Source: Owenia fusiformis
Taxonomy: Eukaryota; Annelida; Polychaeta; Sabellida; Oweniidae
Assembly: GCA_903813345.2 (NCBI GenBank)
Contig: CAIIXF020000008.1
Span: forward strand, 193,341 to 257,340
Direction: 5' to 3'
DNA length: 64,000 bases
The notes beneath the pieces were generated by a model. It was given only the letters and a program-made list of their open reading frames with translations, was not told the origin of the DNA and did not search any database. A program made the position numbers and the translations under genes. Shown one piece after another: positions 10,755 through 25,000 of the stretch; the stretch's first letter is position 1; each line of letters begins with the position of its first letter.

Positions 10755-12455
10755 TTATAAAATATATCTCGGTCTTAAATCAACATCACTTCTATCATCA
10801 TTGTCAAAATAACGTCGTCTCCGACGTTCCCATACCCTACATTTAATAGGAACAGGCCACAATTCAACACAAAGAGCCCTATCTACCTGGTGTTTGGGTA
10901 TCATTATCTTGCATCCGACTTTGTCACAGGATATCCGGTTATGCACAACATGTATGTTTCAACCTGATATTATTATCCAATGCAAAACGTTTCACATTAC
11001 AAATTGTATCCTCATCGTCCTCTTCACATGATTGATAGATATTTTCTAAATAGAGCACACTCACTTCCTCATACTCAATGCCTCTCAGGCCACTATTTCG
11101 GGGTCGTGTGCTTACATTGTCACGCGTTGTAATCGGTCTTGCGGGGACTGTGTTAACATATTCCTTTTGTTTCGCCACCGCCTTCTTTCGCCGAAGCTGA
11201 TTATTTCCGAGCCACGTCTGCCATTCCTTCCCATGGGGATCTGGGCCCTTCCATACTCCGCGATCAGTGGGGGGTGGGCCGCGCCATACACCAGTCTCCG
11301 TCACACCATAGGTCACCTGCTCGCTCGTCCCTTTAAGCGTATTCAGGTTAAGATTCGATCTAGGGGGTCTGGGAGGAGTGGGACTCTGGGTTCTGGGCTG
11401 CGTAGGAGTTTGGGTTCTCGGGTACGTCTTCTGGGGACTGCCACGAGATGTGGGACTCTTAATACGTTGTTTGGAGGGTTCAACGTTCGGTTTATTACAT
11501 CAGTTGCTAGCTGCCGAAAGGCATTCGGAGGGCAGCTGTGTATGCGACACATTCGTATTTTTCGATGCACCAGGGTAATCTTTATCAGGAGCCAAACGAT
11601 TTACATCACCAGCTGGGGTTGCACTGACCTGGTTCGATTCGGAAAGAATGTTATTGTTTACATTAGTTGACCCATCGCTGGAATTCGGAACGACTGGGTC
11701 ATTTTGCGTACTCAACGACTTACTGGCATTCAATCCACTAATACAGGATTCGGCGAAATTAGTCATTACCTGTTGAGTCTGTTTAGGGGGTGCATTCGAA
11801 TTCACTAGGTCGGAAGGTTTAGAGCTAGTTACAATACGTGTAATAGATGCTAGATTGCCCTGCATAGAGTTCGTATTCTGGGTCAGTCAAGCTCAGATTG
11901 CAACGTTTTACATGTTCCCTTGATCTGGTCAAGTTTCGAAGACAAAGTACAAATGTCCTTTCTCATAGAATCCCTCTCAGCTTCTAGCTCCTTTACCCTC
12001 TGTGTTAGTACGGTTATTGTAACATCCATAGATGCAGCACGTTCATTTCGATGCATGTTATTAGAGGCCTCCCTGGACACGGTTACCTCGGGCAGGAAAC
12101 TGTTCGTACTCAAAACACCCTTTGGGAACATATCTACGTTATCTGTCAGGTATAAATATAGGTCGCATATGTCCATAACTGTATTAGTAAGCTTGTTCTT
12201 ACCCTGGCGTTTCTTAGGCTGCAGATTTACAGGGACTTCATGTTCCTCGCGCTCTGCTAACGGTCCAAATAAAGAGTCACAATGCTCCGTGACTTTTAAT
12301 TTTGCCTTTTCGAAGAAGTAATCACGTATCATGTCAAAATCCTCCTCGGATCCATCATGCAATAGCTGCTCGACAACGTCGTTCCTCGGTCCTTCAGTTA
12401 GTAAATTCAGAATCTTCTCGTAATATTGTAAATCCTCATCAGATGGCGGAGACAT
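10755..12455 (-). pseudogene. LINE ORF1 remnant, frameshifted
   Basis: Minus-strand pieces at 12455-11883, 11865-11500, 11570-11343, 11316-10939 and 10946-10755 lie in order and alternate between two frames, so at least four frame changes separate them. The first piece (190 aa) ends in a heptad-like coiled-coil segment. Middle pieces are Ser/Thr/Asn/Pro-rich. The last two contain a conserved-looking C-terminal part with a Cys-x4-GCK motif, a WP segment and a basic WERRRRR stretch. This resembles nucleic-acid-binding ORF1 proteins of invertebrate non-LTR elements, from memory. The ORF2 start follows at 9992. The clade is not determined. Confidence 0.75.
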
Positions 12456-12933
12456 TTTGGAAACGTGTTTCCACCATTACACCGGAAGTAAAACCTTCTA
12501 ATAACTAAAAAATGTAGATGTATAAATGTTTTGATCATTTGTTAAAAATTACTGGAATCGATGTGTCTTAGTCCAGACCTGAAAGTGCTAGTGCTACCTT
12601 GTGTTCCAATACCATAGCAAAAAGTTTCAGGCAACTCCTATCCCTGGAATAAACATGTACCTTGTTAAGAAATAGAGAGTTAGGAAGGCTTGATCTAAAA
12701 AAAAACAAATGTCTTCAGGGGCCCTCTTGGAAGCCCATGATGAAACCTAACAACAAATAGATACTGCTTTCATGGAAGGGTTGATGGACAATGATGGTTT
12801 GTTAATAAAGGAGACATAAAAATTTCCTCATTATGTCAGATTTGGACACTCATAAAATGTTTCTCACTTTATACCTTTAAACTTCATCTAATGTGTAATC
12901 AGCCTCATTTATTTGTTTGTTTATATGTTTTAG
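12456..12933. other. no further gene seen
   Basis: Sequence upstream of the first LYST exon that I can place. A block after TGTCTTCAG at about 12719 has in-frame stops in all frames or no donor, so it was not called. Confidence 0.45.
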
Positions 12934-13014
12934 GATTTAAGGCACACAATGGAGGGACATAAATTGTGCCAATACTGGGAATTTTACCTTCGTGTACCAG
13001 CCCAGCAAACTAAG
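12934..13014 (+). CDS. LYST: LYST candidate exon 1 of window
   Basis: Acceptor TATGTTTTAG and donor AAG|GTAAAA bound 27 open codons (phase 0 in and out) containing an HKLCQYWEFYLRV segment. It splices in phase to 33174. I do not recognise the peptide in vertebrate LYST. It could be an N-terminal extension, and the ATG at 12949 could be the start codon. Confidence 0.6.
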
Positions 13015-16000
13015 GTAAAATATTCTTTCTTGGAAGTACACAATAGTAGTATAAAACATTTGCACTAAATTCAACATAAAGCACAAATGAAATAGGTTTT
13101 CTCAACTTGCAGCTCCAAAAATGCAGATTTCTGTAATGTAAGTCCAACGTAGAAATCTCAGGATAATCATTATAAAAGAAATAACAAATTACTGTTAATA
13201 ATCTAATATCATAATAAAATATTAAACGGATCAGTCAGATCGCCCCCCCCCCCCCCCCCCCCCCCCCTTGTGTACTAGTGATGTCAGTCATCCTTATTTA
13301 TCGCTCTGGTTTTTTGATTTTTTGGGAATCCCAACGTTATAACCGCGCAATTGATTTTTGAACAAATACAAAACAAATTTGATCCATGACGTCATGATTC
13401 AGTGGGCCTAAACAGAAAGTATAGAGAGATTTCAACAGATGGGTTGTCATGATTTCAATCAGTCACTCCCACAATCAATGACACCCCCAACAGTTATTCC
13501 AAAGGGACAACCAACTTCAAAGACCAGGACTTCCAAGACCTCTGTCACTAAGAATACCTCATTGCCTGTCATAAATACACCCCCAAACTCTGCTTCAAAG
13601 GGATTACCTACCCATGACAAACAAGGTATCTCACCAACTACCAACAAGAGACCCTCTAACAAAGCAGCTAAAGTTGCTCCAAAGAACCCCCCTAAGCCAA
13701 CACCAAGGGAATTCAACAATGGTCACAAGCAGCTCCCTACTTCTGTCCATATAATGTACTCTTCAAATGGAAAGAAATTGGCGGGTATTATGAATGCTAG
13801 ATCAAAAGGGAAAAGCATGAATGTGACTTCATCAGTATATAGTGGTGCTAACATTGAATATGCAACCCGAGTCATACAACAAGGTGACATAGGTAGATCA
13901 ACAGATCACAAATTCCTCGGTTTTGGAACAAACAATGTAAAAGATGACTCTGCACAAACCATTATTTATGAGTTAAAAAACCTTGCAATGACAGCCAAAA
14001 ACCAGCATCCAACTTCTAAAATAACCTTGTGTGGACTGCATCACCGGGGAGATCATGTCAAACCACAAGAAGTCAAACAAATGAATATCAAAATTGACCA
14101 TGTCAATGGAGAGATGGAGTCTTTTGCCATGAAAAAAGGCTTCCATTTCATTAATATCAACAGAATCAATGATTCAACATCACAGAACCCCAACATGAAC
14201 ATACTTTTTAATGACAAACTCCACTTTAATCACACTGGAAGAACTCGGTTGGTAGATGCGATGTTGTCTATCATTAATTCAACACACAACTCCTATGCAG
14301 ATGCAGCAAGAATTGGAAACCCTCACTACCCTCGAACTGGGCTCAAGTTATAAACACTGATCAGTGTGATAGTATCATAGACACAGAATGTATGAGTGAC
14401 TCTTGTAATGAGATGGAATGCAATGCTATTCATTTCCATGAATCAAATCATATGATGATAAATGAAGCCTCATTATATATAGATAATGAGACTGTAAATA
14501 ATTCTGATTCAAACCCTCACAATATCCAATTGAACACCAAATCAGGTCAGATTTCCCATAATGTAGATAGTATTCAATCTTCTAGTCCTGTAACAACACA
14601 GTTGAATGCCAAGTCGCAGGATCTGCGCTATAGGCTCATATCAACTGAGAAAAACATAAATGCACATTTGAACCAAACAAATGATAATGCAAGTGAAGGT
14701 GATGTAAACTTTGATTTAAGCCCTCACAATGTACATTGGAACTCCACATCAGGTCAGGTTTCCCAAAATGTAAATAGTATTCAATTTTCTAGTTCTGTAA
14801 CAACGCAGTTGAATGCCAAGTCGCATGATCTGCGCTATAGGCTCAAATCAACTGACAACAACACAAAAGCACATTTAAACCAAACAAATGATAATACAAG
14901 TCAAGAAGATATAAATTTTCTATTTTGGAATATTAACAGAATTTCTGATAAATTATATGATGGATGTGATATTTATGAGCTTTTCAGTAAATATGCAGTG
15001 ATCCTGTTAAGCGAGACATGGTTAGATCCATGTGACAGCTTATCATTTAATGGTTATACTGTACATAATCTGGCAAGAAAGTCTAAAAATAGTAACTCAA
15101 ATGTTTATTCTGGAGGCATTGCTGTCTTCATAAAGGATGAATTGTATAGTTCAATTGAGGTGTTAAAACAGACTCATGATTTCTTTGTATGGATAAGAGT
15201 TAAGTCTTCTTTATATAATTTAGAGAATGATATTTATATATGCTTTGTTTATATGCCACATAAAGGTTCAACTTATGAAAATTTTGACAATTTTGACATC
15301 TTGGAGAAATCGATTGCTTCTTATCAACTATCTGGTAAAACAATCATATGTGGAGATATGAACGCTCGTACTGCCCAGTTGTCAGATTTGAATATTGATG
15401 TTCATGGATCAAATGATCAGTTTACCAATTCTTATTTTTTAAATGACCACCATATAAATAATCATCATGAATTAAATGCCTCTCTTCATAATCGTGTCTC
15501 AATGGATAAAAATCTAAAGGCAATAAGCCAGACACATGGCAATGAATTCATAAGTTTATGCAAGGCATCTAATTTAAGAATACTAAATGGGAGATTCTTT
15601 CATGATAAAAATATTGGTCACTTTACATACTATAGATATATAAATGAAAATGATTTAGATCCAAGTAAAGGGAAATCTGTATTAGACTATGTTGCAGTTC
15701 AAGCTGATATTCTCAACACAATTTCAGACTTTAAAGTACATGAACGGCATCCAGATTCTGACCACTGTCCTATACATTTTAATCTCAACCTAGGTCAGTT
15801 CAAAATTAAAGATAGAGCCAGCAAAAACATGCAGAATTTACCTTACTCTTACTTTAAATGGGATCCTACATTAAAGAAACAATTCACTGAGCTATTGGAT
15901 GCTAATATTAACAATGGTTTACTTGAGAAATTTTATGTTGATGTTGGTTCAAATACCAACTCAGATTGTTTACTACAGTCTCTTAAACATGTAATATATG

Positions 16001-19000
16001 ACACTTCTGATAAAATATTCCCACTTAAACATCTGAAGAAAAGTACTAAAAAGTTCCCAATGAACCCATGGTTTAATAGTGAATGCAAGAAATTGAAAAA
16101 GGATTTACATTCTGCCATTAAGCAGAAGCTACCAAATAACATTATTGCTGATTTACAGAGAAAGTACAATCAAACTAAACAACATGAAAAAAGAGCATAT
16201 CAGTCAAATCTATTAAAATCTCTCATTTCTTTCAAATCTCAAAATCCAACAGAATTCTGGAAAATGATAAACAGTATTCCAGGAAGCAGTAATACAAATG
16301 AAATCCCTATTGAGGCATCAGAACTTTTTTGTGCATTTGAAAAGTTGGGTAAGAACCCCAAAATTGACTATTTTGATGACGAAGCATTAAAAGAGATGCA
16401 ATTATTTATTGATGAATATGATACAAATGGTGTTTGCACAGGGGAAATAAGAATAAGTCATGAAGTCCTTAATGGCAGTATAAAAGAATTTGAAGTATAT
16501 GCTGCTCTTAATAAAGTTAAAGCTAACAAAGCTCCTGGAATTGATGGGTTACCTTCTAATATCATTAAAAATTGCAGTATATTAGTCCCTGAATTTACAT
16601 CCCTTTTTAATCACATCTTTTTTCATGGTGATTACCCTAATGAATGGAGTATAGGTATGTTAACAACTCTCTTTAAACAAGGTTGTAGATTTAATCCTGA
16701 TAACTATAGGGGAATAAATGTCTTAGCATGTATAGGAAATATCTTTGATAGAGTAATACAAAACAGACTCGTTTTTAATGCCGAAATGTTAGATATTCAG
16801 GATCCACTTCAAGGTGCTTGTAAATCTGGACATCAAACAACAGATAATTTATATATTTTAAACACAATCATAACCCGTTATAAGCTTATGAAAAAGCCAT
16901 TATTCTGTATTATGATAGATTTTCGAAAAGCATTTGACTATGTAAATAGAGTGGCACTTATGTATAAACTATGTAAATCGGGAATATCACCTGATTCTAA
17001 TATGTTCAAGGTTATAACAAGTATGTATGAAAAGTCAAAAGCATGCCTGAAATTAAAAGAAGGTGTCACCCCTGCTTTCGAAACAAATGTCGGAGTAATG
17101 CAGGGCTCTGTACTTAGTACTTATTTATTCAACCATTTCCTTGATGATTTAAAAGATAATCTACCAAAAGAAAATGGTATTCAATTTGATGGAAATACGT
17201 TAAACCACTTACTTTGGGCTGACGATCTTATTTTGATGTCAAATAGTAAAGATGGCGCCCAAACTTTGCTCAATTGTCTTTTTGATTTTTGTAAGAGATA
17301 TCATCTTATAGTTAACACAATGAAGACAAAATCAATTGTTTTTAACTCAAAATTTGATATAGTTTTCACATTCAATGATAGTGCAATAGAAAGTGTTGAG
17401 CAATATAAATATCTAGGATGTGTATTCAGCAAAACTAAGAATTTTGACCAGCATGTATGTTATCTAAAAGAGCAGGCAAGAAAAGCTTTGTTTAAAGTTA
17501 AACAGCAATATAAAAAATTTAATGACATTCCAGTTAATCTTGCATTGCACCTTTTTGACTCTTTAGTTGAACCTATCCTAACTTATGCTTCAGAGGTGTG
17601 GATTAATGAAAAACATCTTAAGACAATAGAGACAATGCATTTATCTTTTCTTAAAAGTTTATTAGGTGTTAAAAAATCAACAGCAACACCAGCAGTCTAT
17701 GGAGAATTAGGACGTTACCCATTAAAAATACGTTTTGAAATTAAGTTAATTAAATATTGGCTCCGTTTAATTCATCTATCACCTGGAAACATTCTTCATA
17801 AAACATATACGCATGACCGTGAAATGAGCCAACTGGGTTTTAAAGGCACTTGGTCAAACAAAATCATTGATATTTTGAAAAAATGTGATTTATTCTCATA
17901 TTGGGAAACTCAAAAGATCGATGATGATTATATTTTTATCAAGATGATAACAAAACAACTGTATCAGAATTATAAGTCTCAGTGGCAGAAAGATATTTTC
18001 AAATATCCTGTTTTAAGAACTTACATAACATTCAAAAATGTCTTTGAAAAAGAGGGTTATTTAAATATACAAAATAAAAATTACAGACAAGCAATAAGTA
18101 GATTTAGGCTTAGTTCACACAAATTACATATAGAAATTGGTCGTCATTTGAAGCCTAAGCCAAGACCTTTGGATGAACGTTTATGTAATATGTGTGGTAT
18201 TTTAGAAGATGAACAACACTTTATCATGGTGTGTAAGAAAAATACAACAGAGAGAAAACTTTTGTTTGACACCCTTACGCAATTTAATTTTGTAGGAAGT
18301 CCTAACTTTATTTTCAAAAAGCTTTTGTCTCATAAAAATTCTTATGTAATCTTACATCTAGCAAAGTTCATTTATCATTCATCCAAAAAACTGGATTAAT
18401 ATTGTAACAATGATACATCACACTGATGTTTTAAATTCTGTCATGTTGTATCTGTATTTTACAATTATCTCATTTTTGTATTTTACATTTTGTGATGCTG
18501 TAATTGTATTTTACAACTTTGTATATTTCCTATGAAGTAGTTAGTTTAGTCTTAGTTTAATTTTGTATATTGTAGTTTGTAGTGACTAATATGTCATTGC
18601 AATGACATCAGAGAGTCAATAAAAGATATATATAGAGACGCTTTTCAAAGACTTAGTTTAATTGATGAATTCCGTCACTACTTGAAATCTTTGGAAAACT
18701 CAAACCGAAAGTAGCCAAACTAAGTCAAATCGCGATTATAATCGTGGTTTTTCATTGCCCACTCGTGTGGAGATTTTCTGGCGAGTCTGACCACCACTTT
18801 TTACCGTTTACTGTTCTATAAACCAATAGGATTGCATGATTTATTTAGCATAGGCTACTACCGGTTCAATATGGCTCCAAAAATTTATCAACAATTTCCA
18901 TTTGTTTATGTGATTTTTGATATATACCAGAAATGCATTGTAAATATCAGGTGTGGTCTCCAGTAAATCTACAGTACGTATCAAAAAAAACGCAACAGAT

Positions 19001-22000
19001 TGTTATCTTGGAAAAGCACAAAACCAATGATAACAGCATTGAGTTCATTCAATGCACCATAAAGCCATGTGTCTCCTCTTTACAATGATATATCATTCAT
19101 TGATATTTGGTCATGGTTGGGCGAGTAATCATTCCATTTGCTAAGTGGGCCAAAATTAGCTTCGGGCCAAGTTATTAACATTGCAAAAGTCAGTATATGG
19201 TAGAGGTGTGCACTGTTGGTAAATCACTTAATCGATTAACAAAATATTTTAATCGATTAATCGATATTCTAACATAAACGATGGAGATCTGACATAATTT
19301 CCCTTCAATTTTCTAATTCTTTAGTAGTAGGCGATAATTCATTCGTTTGATTTGATTGCATACCTCTATTTAATATATACGAGTATATATCAATATAAGA
19401 TGTATCAGTGAAACACAAAAAGAGGTAACCGTCGGGCTTAGGCTAAGCTTGTTTGGCAGTTTGAGTTTTAAGCTTGGCATGTCATCCTGACAAATTAGGT
19501 CTCAATCAAGTAAGCTTACTCACAGCAGGATATTGAAGATTATCTTTTTGAGAATCAGTTAATTGGGTATTAAAAATCTTAATCGATTAAACTTGTGTCG
19601 ATCAATTAATCGATGATCGATTAAAAATTCACACCTCTAGTATATGGAGCCTGATGCAATATTGGACGAAAACATAAAACCAATGCTGACTGCATCCTTT
19701 TAATCTGTGATGAACAAGTGATGTACATAAGTTAGCATTTGTATAACATATAGATGGCGAACAATTATTTGAGAAATATTTCAATAGAGCCAATAATAAG
19801 CCAATAATTACCTATGAGAAGAAAAGAGGCAGTTCACATTTTGAGAAGCCAGGGAAAAGACTGAAAAACACACTGAGCTATAATGTAATACTATAAGGAG
19901 TCGTGCGTAGGAGATCTTCAAAGGGGCCCCTCGTACAGAGTAATCGGCATCGACTAAGGTACGGTAGCGAGAACAAGTTTACATGGTGGCAGCGAAAAAG
20001 AAATCGAACTCAAGCACTCCAAGGAAAGGTAGTATCCTTTACTTTCATTTTCTGAGGACTCTGAAGAAAATCTGAGGAAAACTACATTGAAAATGAACTC
20101 TGCTCAGTAAGAAAGCTAGTGAACTCAAACAAAGAGATATTAAGAACAAAGTGAAATGAATCAAGTCAAATGAATCATGCCAAAGTGGTAAACCAAAGTG
20201 GTTAAAATAACTCAGACCAAAGTGGTATTAAGAATAAAACCAAAGTAGTATTGCAATAGCACCAAAGTGGTGAAACCAATCCAAAGTGGTATATGGTTAA
20301 TTGCCATTGCAAGTTAATTCAAGGCCAAAGTGGTAAAGATATTATAAGAATTTGCATCAAGATTGCATCAGATTATAAATGAACTTGGATAAAGTAAAAC
20401 CAAGGAATAATCAAGAAATTTGCATGGAATATAGTTGCTTCTTGGTATATACATTACAACTGAGTTTTAAAATATTGATCAATACTATGCTATAGGAATG
20501 ACATTTATGTGTGATTTTGCAGTATTCACTTTTGAATAGCTAATAGGATTATAAGCTACTTTGCACACTTAAATTGGCAGTCTAGTGCAACTGTGCTATT
20601 GAATAGTAAACATTACAGTTATCAATTATCCACTAAAACAAAAGACATAGAAAACACAGGAAACATTTGTCTTGGCATAAGGTCAAGATGACCTGGAGTT
20701 AAAGTAAATAGTATGGCTTGCCAACTGGAATAACAATGAATAAAAACAAGTATAAAAATGAGGTTTTCAACACATATCTGTGCATTTTAGATCAAGGAAT
20801 GCCATTATTAATTGTATAGGGTCTTGTCAAAAGATATGTTAGCATTTTATATTCAATAACTTTTGATCTTGTTCACAAAACAACTAAAATATAGCCTTTG
20901 CATATTGAGTTTGAACCTTTAGCAATTACCTTAACCATTTAATTGTCAATTATCCTTGTCAGTTATCATTGCCAGTTGTTGCAGAATATCACGGCAAATT
21001 TTGTTGCATTTGCAATATTCTTTCTCAAATTACATCCATTAGAGAATTCTTGCAAATCAGTTGTGCAAATAGCAATATTACTACATGACATCAGGTACAA
21101 CTTAGGTCATATTTTTCTAATTTCATTTCATGGTTTTTATAGTATACTCATTAAAAGCATATTAATATGTAGTATGTCAATTACATTGACATGAACACAC
21201 GATCAACAAATTACTCAGACAGACCAACTCTACCAAGCAAGAAGAAACCAAAGGACCAGAAGGCATCCAATACATCTACAGGCATGGCAGAAAAAAGTGA
21301 ACCCTTAGATGAAATTGGTTTGGAAGATGTTCCACCTGACATCGCTGAAGATGCAGAACCAGGTGCCATACCTAGGTCATCAAAAGGAATGCTGGGTGCA
21401 GGAAGTACCACTGAAACTACAATGATGATGAAATACATGATGGAGATGTTTAATAAGATGGAACAATCTCACACAGAAGAAAGATATCGCCTTGAAGAAA
21501 TAAGGGCACAAGAGCGGAGAGAAGAAAGAGAGGAACAAAGAAAACTCATCGAGGAAATCCGCAGCAATAAAAAGGATGAAGAAAAACGTCCAAAGGATCC
21601 ATTTATCACAAAGTTAAAAGAAACTGACGATATTGAAGACTTTTTAACTGTATTCGAAAGGACTGCTACAATGTGCAAGTGGAAAAAGGAACACTGGACA
21701 CTCAAGCTTGCACCTTCACTCTCAGGAAAAGCTCAAGCAGCTTATGTTGGAATACCAGCAGAAGAAGCTAGTGATTATGACACTGTCAAGACAGCTATTT
21801 TAAAAAGATATTCCATAAATGAAGAGTCATATAGAACACGCTTCAGAAAACTACATAGACCAAGCGATGAGGGAGTCAAAGCCTTTTCAGTAAGACTGTC
21901 AGATACCTTCGACAAATGGACAAAAGAGGCTAAAACTAGGGATCAACTGAAAGACCTCATCATTAAGGAACAATTTATCAGCACTCTCCCTAATGATATA

Positions 22001-25000
22001 CAAATATGGGTAAAGCAGAATGACTGTAAGACTACAGAAGAAGTTGTCAAATTAGCCGACAGTTATATGGAAGCGAGAAACTATACCTTGGAAGACAATG
22101 ACAAGAATAAACATAGAAAGTTTGGAAATAAACGAAATCAACAAAGAAACCAAGAAAGTGACTCAAAGTCTGTTGAACAAACTAGCAACAGTGAGGAGAC
22201 ACTCAAGAAGATCAAAGAAAACTCGAAGTGCTTCCGTTGTGGCGACAAAGGGCATTATTCGACCAAATGTACCAGCGATAAAGCAGTTACGAGATGTGAA
22301 AAATGCAAGAATATAGGACACGTATCATCTCAGTGTAACACAGACTTGTCTCACTACTGTGAATTTTGTAAAACCTTTGGACACGTCACAAGTAAATGTC
22401 GTAGAAAAGGCAAGGAAAGTTACCACTGTAAAGCTAAGACTGATATCTTTTCTCAATATAACAATAGTGAGGATGGAACGGTACAAGGATTTTTGAATGA
22501 CCAGGAAGTCACACTTCTCATAGATACGGGAAGCTGTAAAACAATTATTCATCAAGACTTGGTTAGTCCAGACAAAATTTCATCAACCGATGAAGTAACA
22601 ATGACGTGTGTCCATGGTGATCATAAAGCCTATCCTACAACAGATGTTGATTTTTCCATTGGTGGTGAAACATTTCATGTTAAAGCTGTGGTGTCAGATT
22701 CTGTGCCTACTCCTATATTACTAGGACAAGATGTCTTAAAGCAACTAGACAGAGATAAGATGAACAGATACATCTACAAGAAAACATCTAAGCCAGCTTT
22801 TGTCACAACACGAAAACAATGGAAACAACAGATAGAAGAAGAAAGCAACAACAAGATGGTGGACAGCAAATCTGAAGTGAAGTTAATTACACCCGAGGAT
22901 GATGCGAGAGATATTGCAACAAATGTTATGATGGATGATGATACAATGTCTAATGACAGAGATTACGATGGAAAGACAGACATGTTGCAGAATAGTCCTA
23001 CATTAGCAAATACGGAGCAAAATGATGTAAAAACAGCAGATGATAAAGGTCTACCATTTAAGTTTGATGACTCCATATTTGAACAGAAAAATGTTGAGAA
23101 AATAGTAAAGACAAGATTGCAAAGAAGAAACGATAAGAAGAAGTATAGAAATACTCACCAAGAACAAGACCATATAAAGTTAGATGCAGTAGAAGTAGAT
23201 GATTTAAAGGAATTGCAGGACAGAGATTCTACTTTAAGAGACATCAGAAAACAAATATCAATTTCAACAGATACAAACAGAGTGACGCCATACTTCATCA
23301 GGAAGGAAGGTATCATCTACAGGATTACAAGAAATGCTGTTGATGAACTGATTGAGCAAATTGTAATCCCAAAAGGTTGCAGAAAACAAATATTAGAGAT
23401 AGCTCATACCATACCATTAGCAGGACATCTGGGTGTACAAAAAACAACCAATAGGATAATCCGAAGATTCTTCTGGCCAGGTATCTTCAAGGATGTCAAA
23501 TTGTATTGTAAGTCATGTGACAATTGTCAACGAGTCGCGAGAAAAAGAGATGTTGACAAAGCTCCATTGATTCCCTTACCAGTTGTTAGTGTACCATTCC
23601 AGAAAATTGCTATGGACATTGTTGGGCCTTTCATACGCTCTTTAAAAGGAAACAAGTACATACTTTGTATTGGTGACTATGGGACCAGATACCCAGAAGC
23701 TATCCCTATGAAGAATACAGATGCAAAGAAGATAGCGAATGAATTGATCAATGTTTTCTCTAGAGTAGGAATCGCAGAAGAAATCTTGACGGACCATGGA
23801 ACAAATTTCATGTCCAAACTACTGAAGGAAGTGTACAAATTACTGGGTGTGACAGGTATCAAATGTACCCCTTACCATCAGCAAACAGATGGGCAAGTTG
23901 AGCGATTCAATGGCACACTCATTCACATGCTTCGCAAGTTTGTTTCATCTGAGCCAAAACTATGGGACGTGTATTTACCATATGTTATGTTTGCATACAG
24001 AGAGGTACCAAACAGCTCAACAGGTTTTTCACCCTTTGAACTTCTGTATGGGCGAGATGTAAGAGGACCCTTGGATGTTGTTAAAGAAAAATGGGAAGCC
24101 TCAAAAGATAGCCCCCCAAGTGTTGTAGAATATGTAATCAACATGAGAGATAGACTGACCTCCCTACAATCACTTGCAGAAGAAAATGCTAAAGAAGCTA
24201 AGACAACACAAAAACAGTACTATGATGAAAAACTGATGATGATAACTAACCATCCAGGCAGAACAGATCTTATCAAGCATCATGTAGACACAGGCGATGA
24301 AAAGTCATGCAGACAACCAAATTACAGAATTCCACAAAGTCAGCTGAAAGTAGTCAAAGAAGAAATAGATTACATGCTGAAAGAGGGATTTATAGAACCA
24401 TCCAAGAGCGAGTGGATATCAAACATTGTAATGATTCCTAAGAAGGACAAAACAATGAGGCTGTGTATTGATTTTCGCTATTTGAACTCAGTTTCACGGT
24501 TTGACCACTACTTGATGCCTAGAATTGATGACATTCTAGATAAATTACCCAAAGCAAAATGGATAACAGTCTGTGACTTAAGTAGAGGTTTCTGGCAAAT
24601 TCCTCTCACAGAAGACAGCAAAGAAAAGTGTGCATTTCGGACCCCATGGGGAATATACCAATTTGCAGTAATGCCATTTGGACTTCATGGTGCTCCAGCA
24701 ACATTCCAACGTATGGTTGATGAACTGATTAGAGGTGCTGAAGAATACATAGCAGCCTACATGGATGACATTTTGATCTTTAGTGAATCATTTGAATGTC
24801 ATGTTGTTCATGTAGAAGAATTAATGAGAAGACTACGGAAGCATCATTTGACAGTAAAGCCTTCAAAGTGCCAGTTTGCCTTTCATGAGGTTGTTTACTG
24901 CGGACACATGGTAGGAGGAGGCAAGGTTACTCCTAAGCCTAGTGCAATTGAAGCTATTGAAAGATTCAGCAGACCTGATACAAAATCTTTATTGAAGACT

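Larger units (their letters stand above)
13268..18640 (+). mobile_element. Full-length LINE with two intact ORFs
   Basis: A non-LTR retrotransposon with ORF1 (13439-14353) and ORF2 (14392-18399), both free of stops and frameshifts. The 3' UTR runs to AATAAA at 18618-18623 and a short TA run. The ends are approximate: I could not define a target duplication, and the 5' limit is taken at the poly-C tract. It lies in the sense direction in LYST intron 1. An SGNH-type ORF1 and an AP-endonuclease ORF2 suggest the CR1 group in the broad sense. Confidence 0.85.

Noticed and set aside
12719-12835. LYST exon upstream of 12934 after TGTCTTCAG
   Set aside because: In-frame stops in the usable frames and no convincing donor.
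20943-21194. 83-aa hydrophobic ORF before gag as an extra gene
   Set aside because: It begins at a non-ATG codon in leader sequence, overlaps the gag start and has no recognisable domain.
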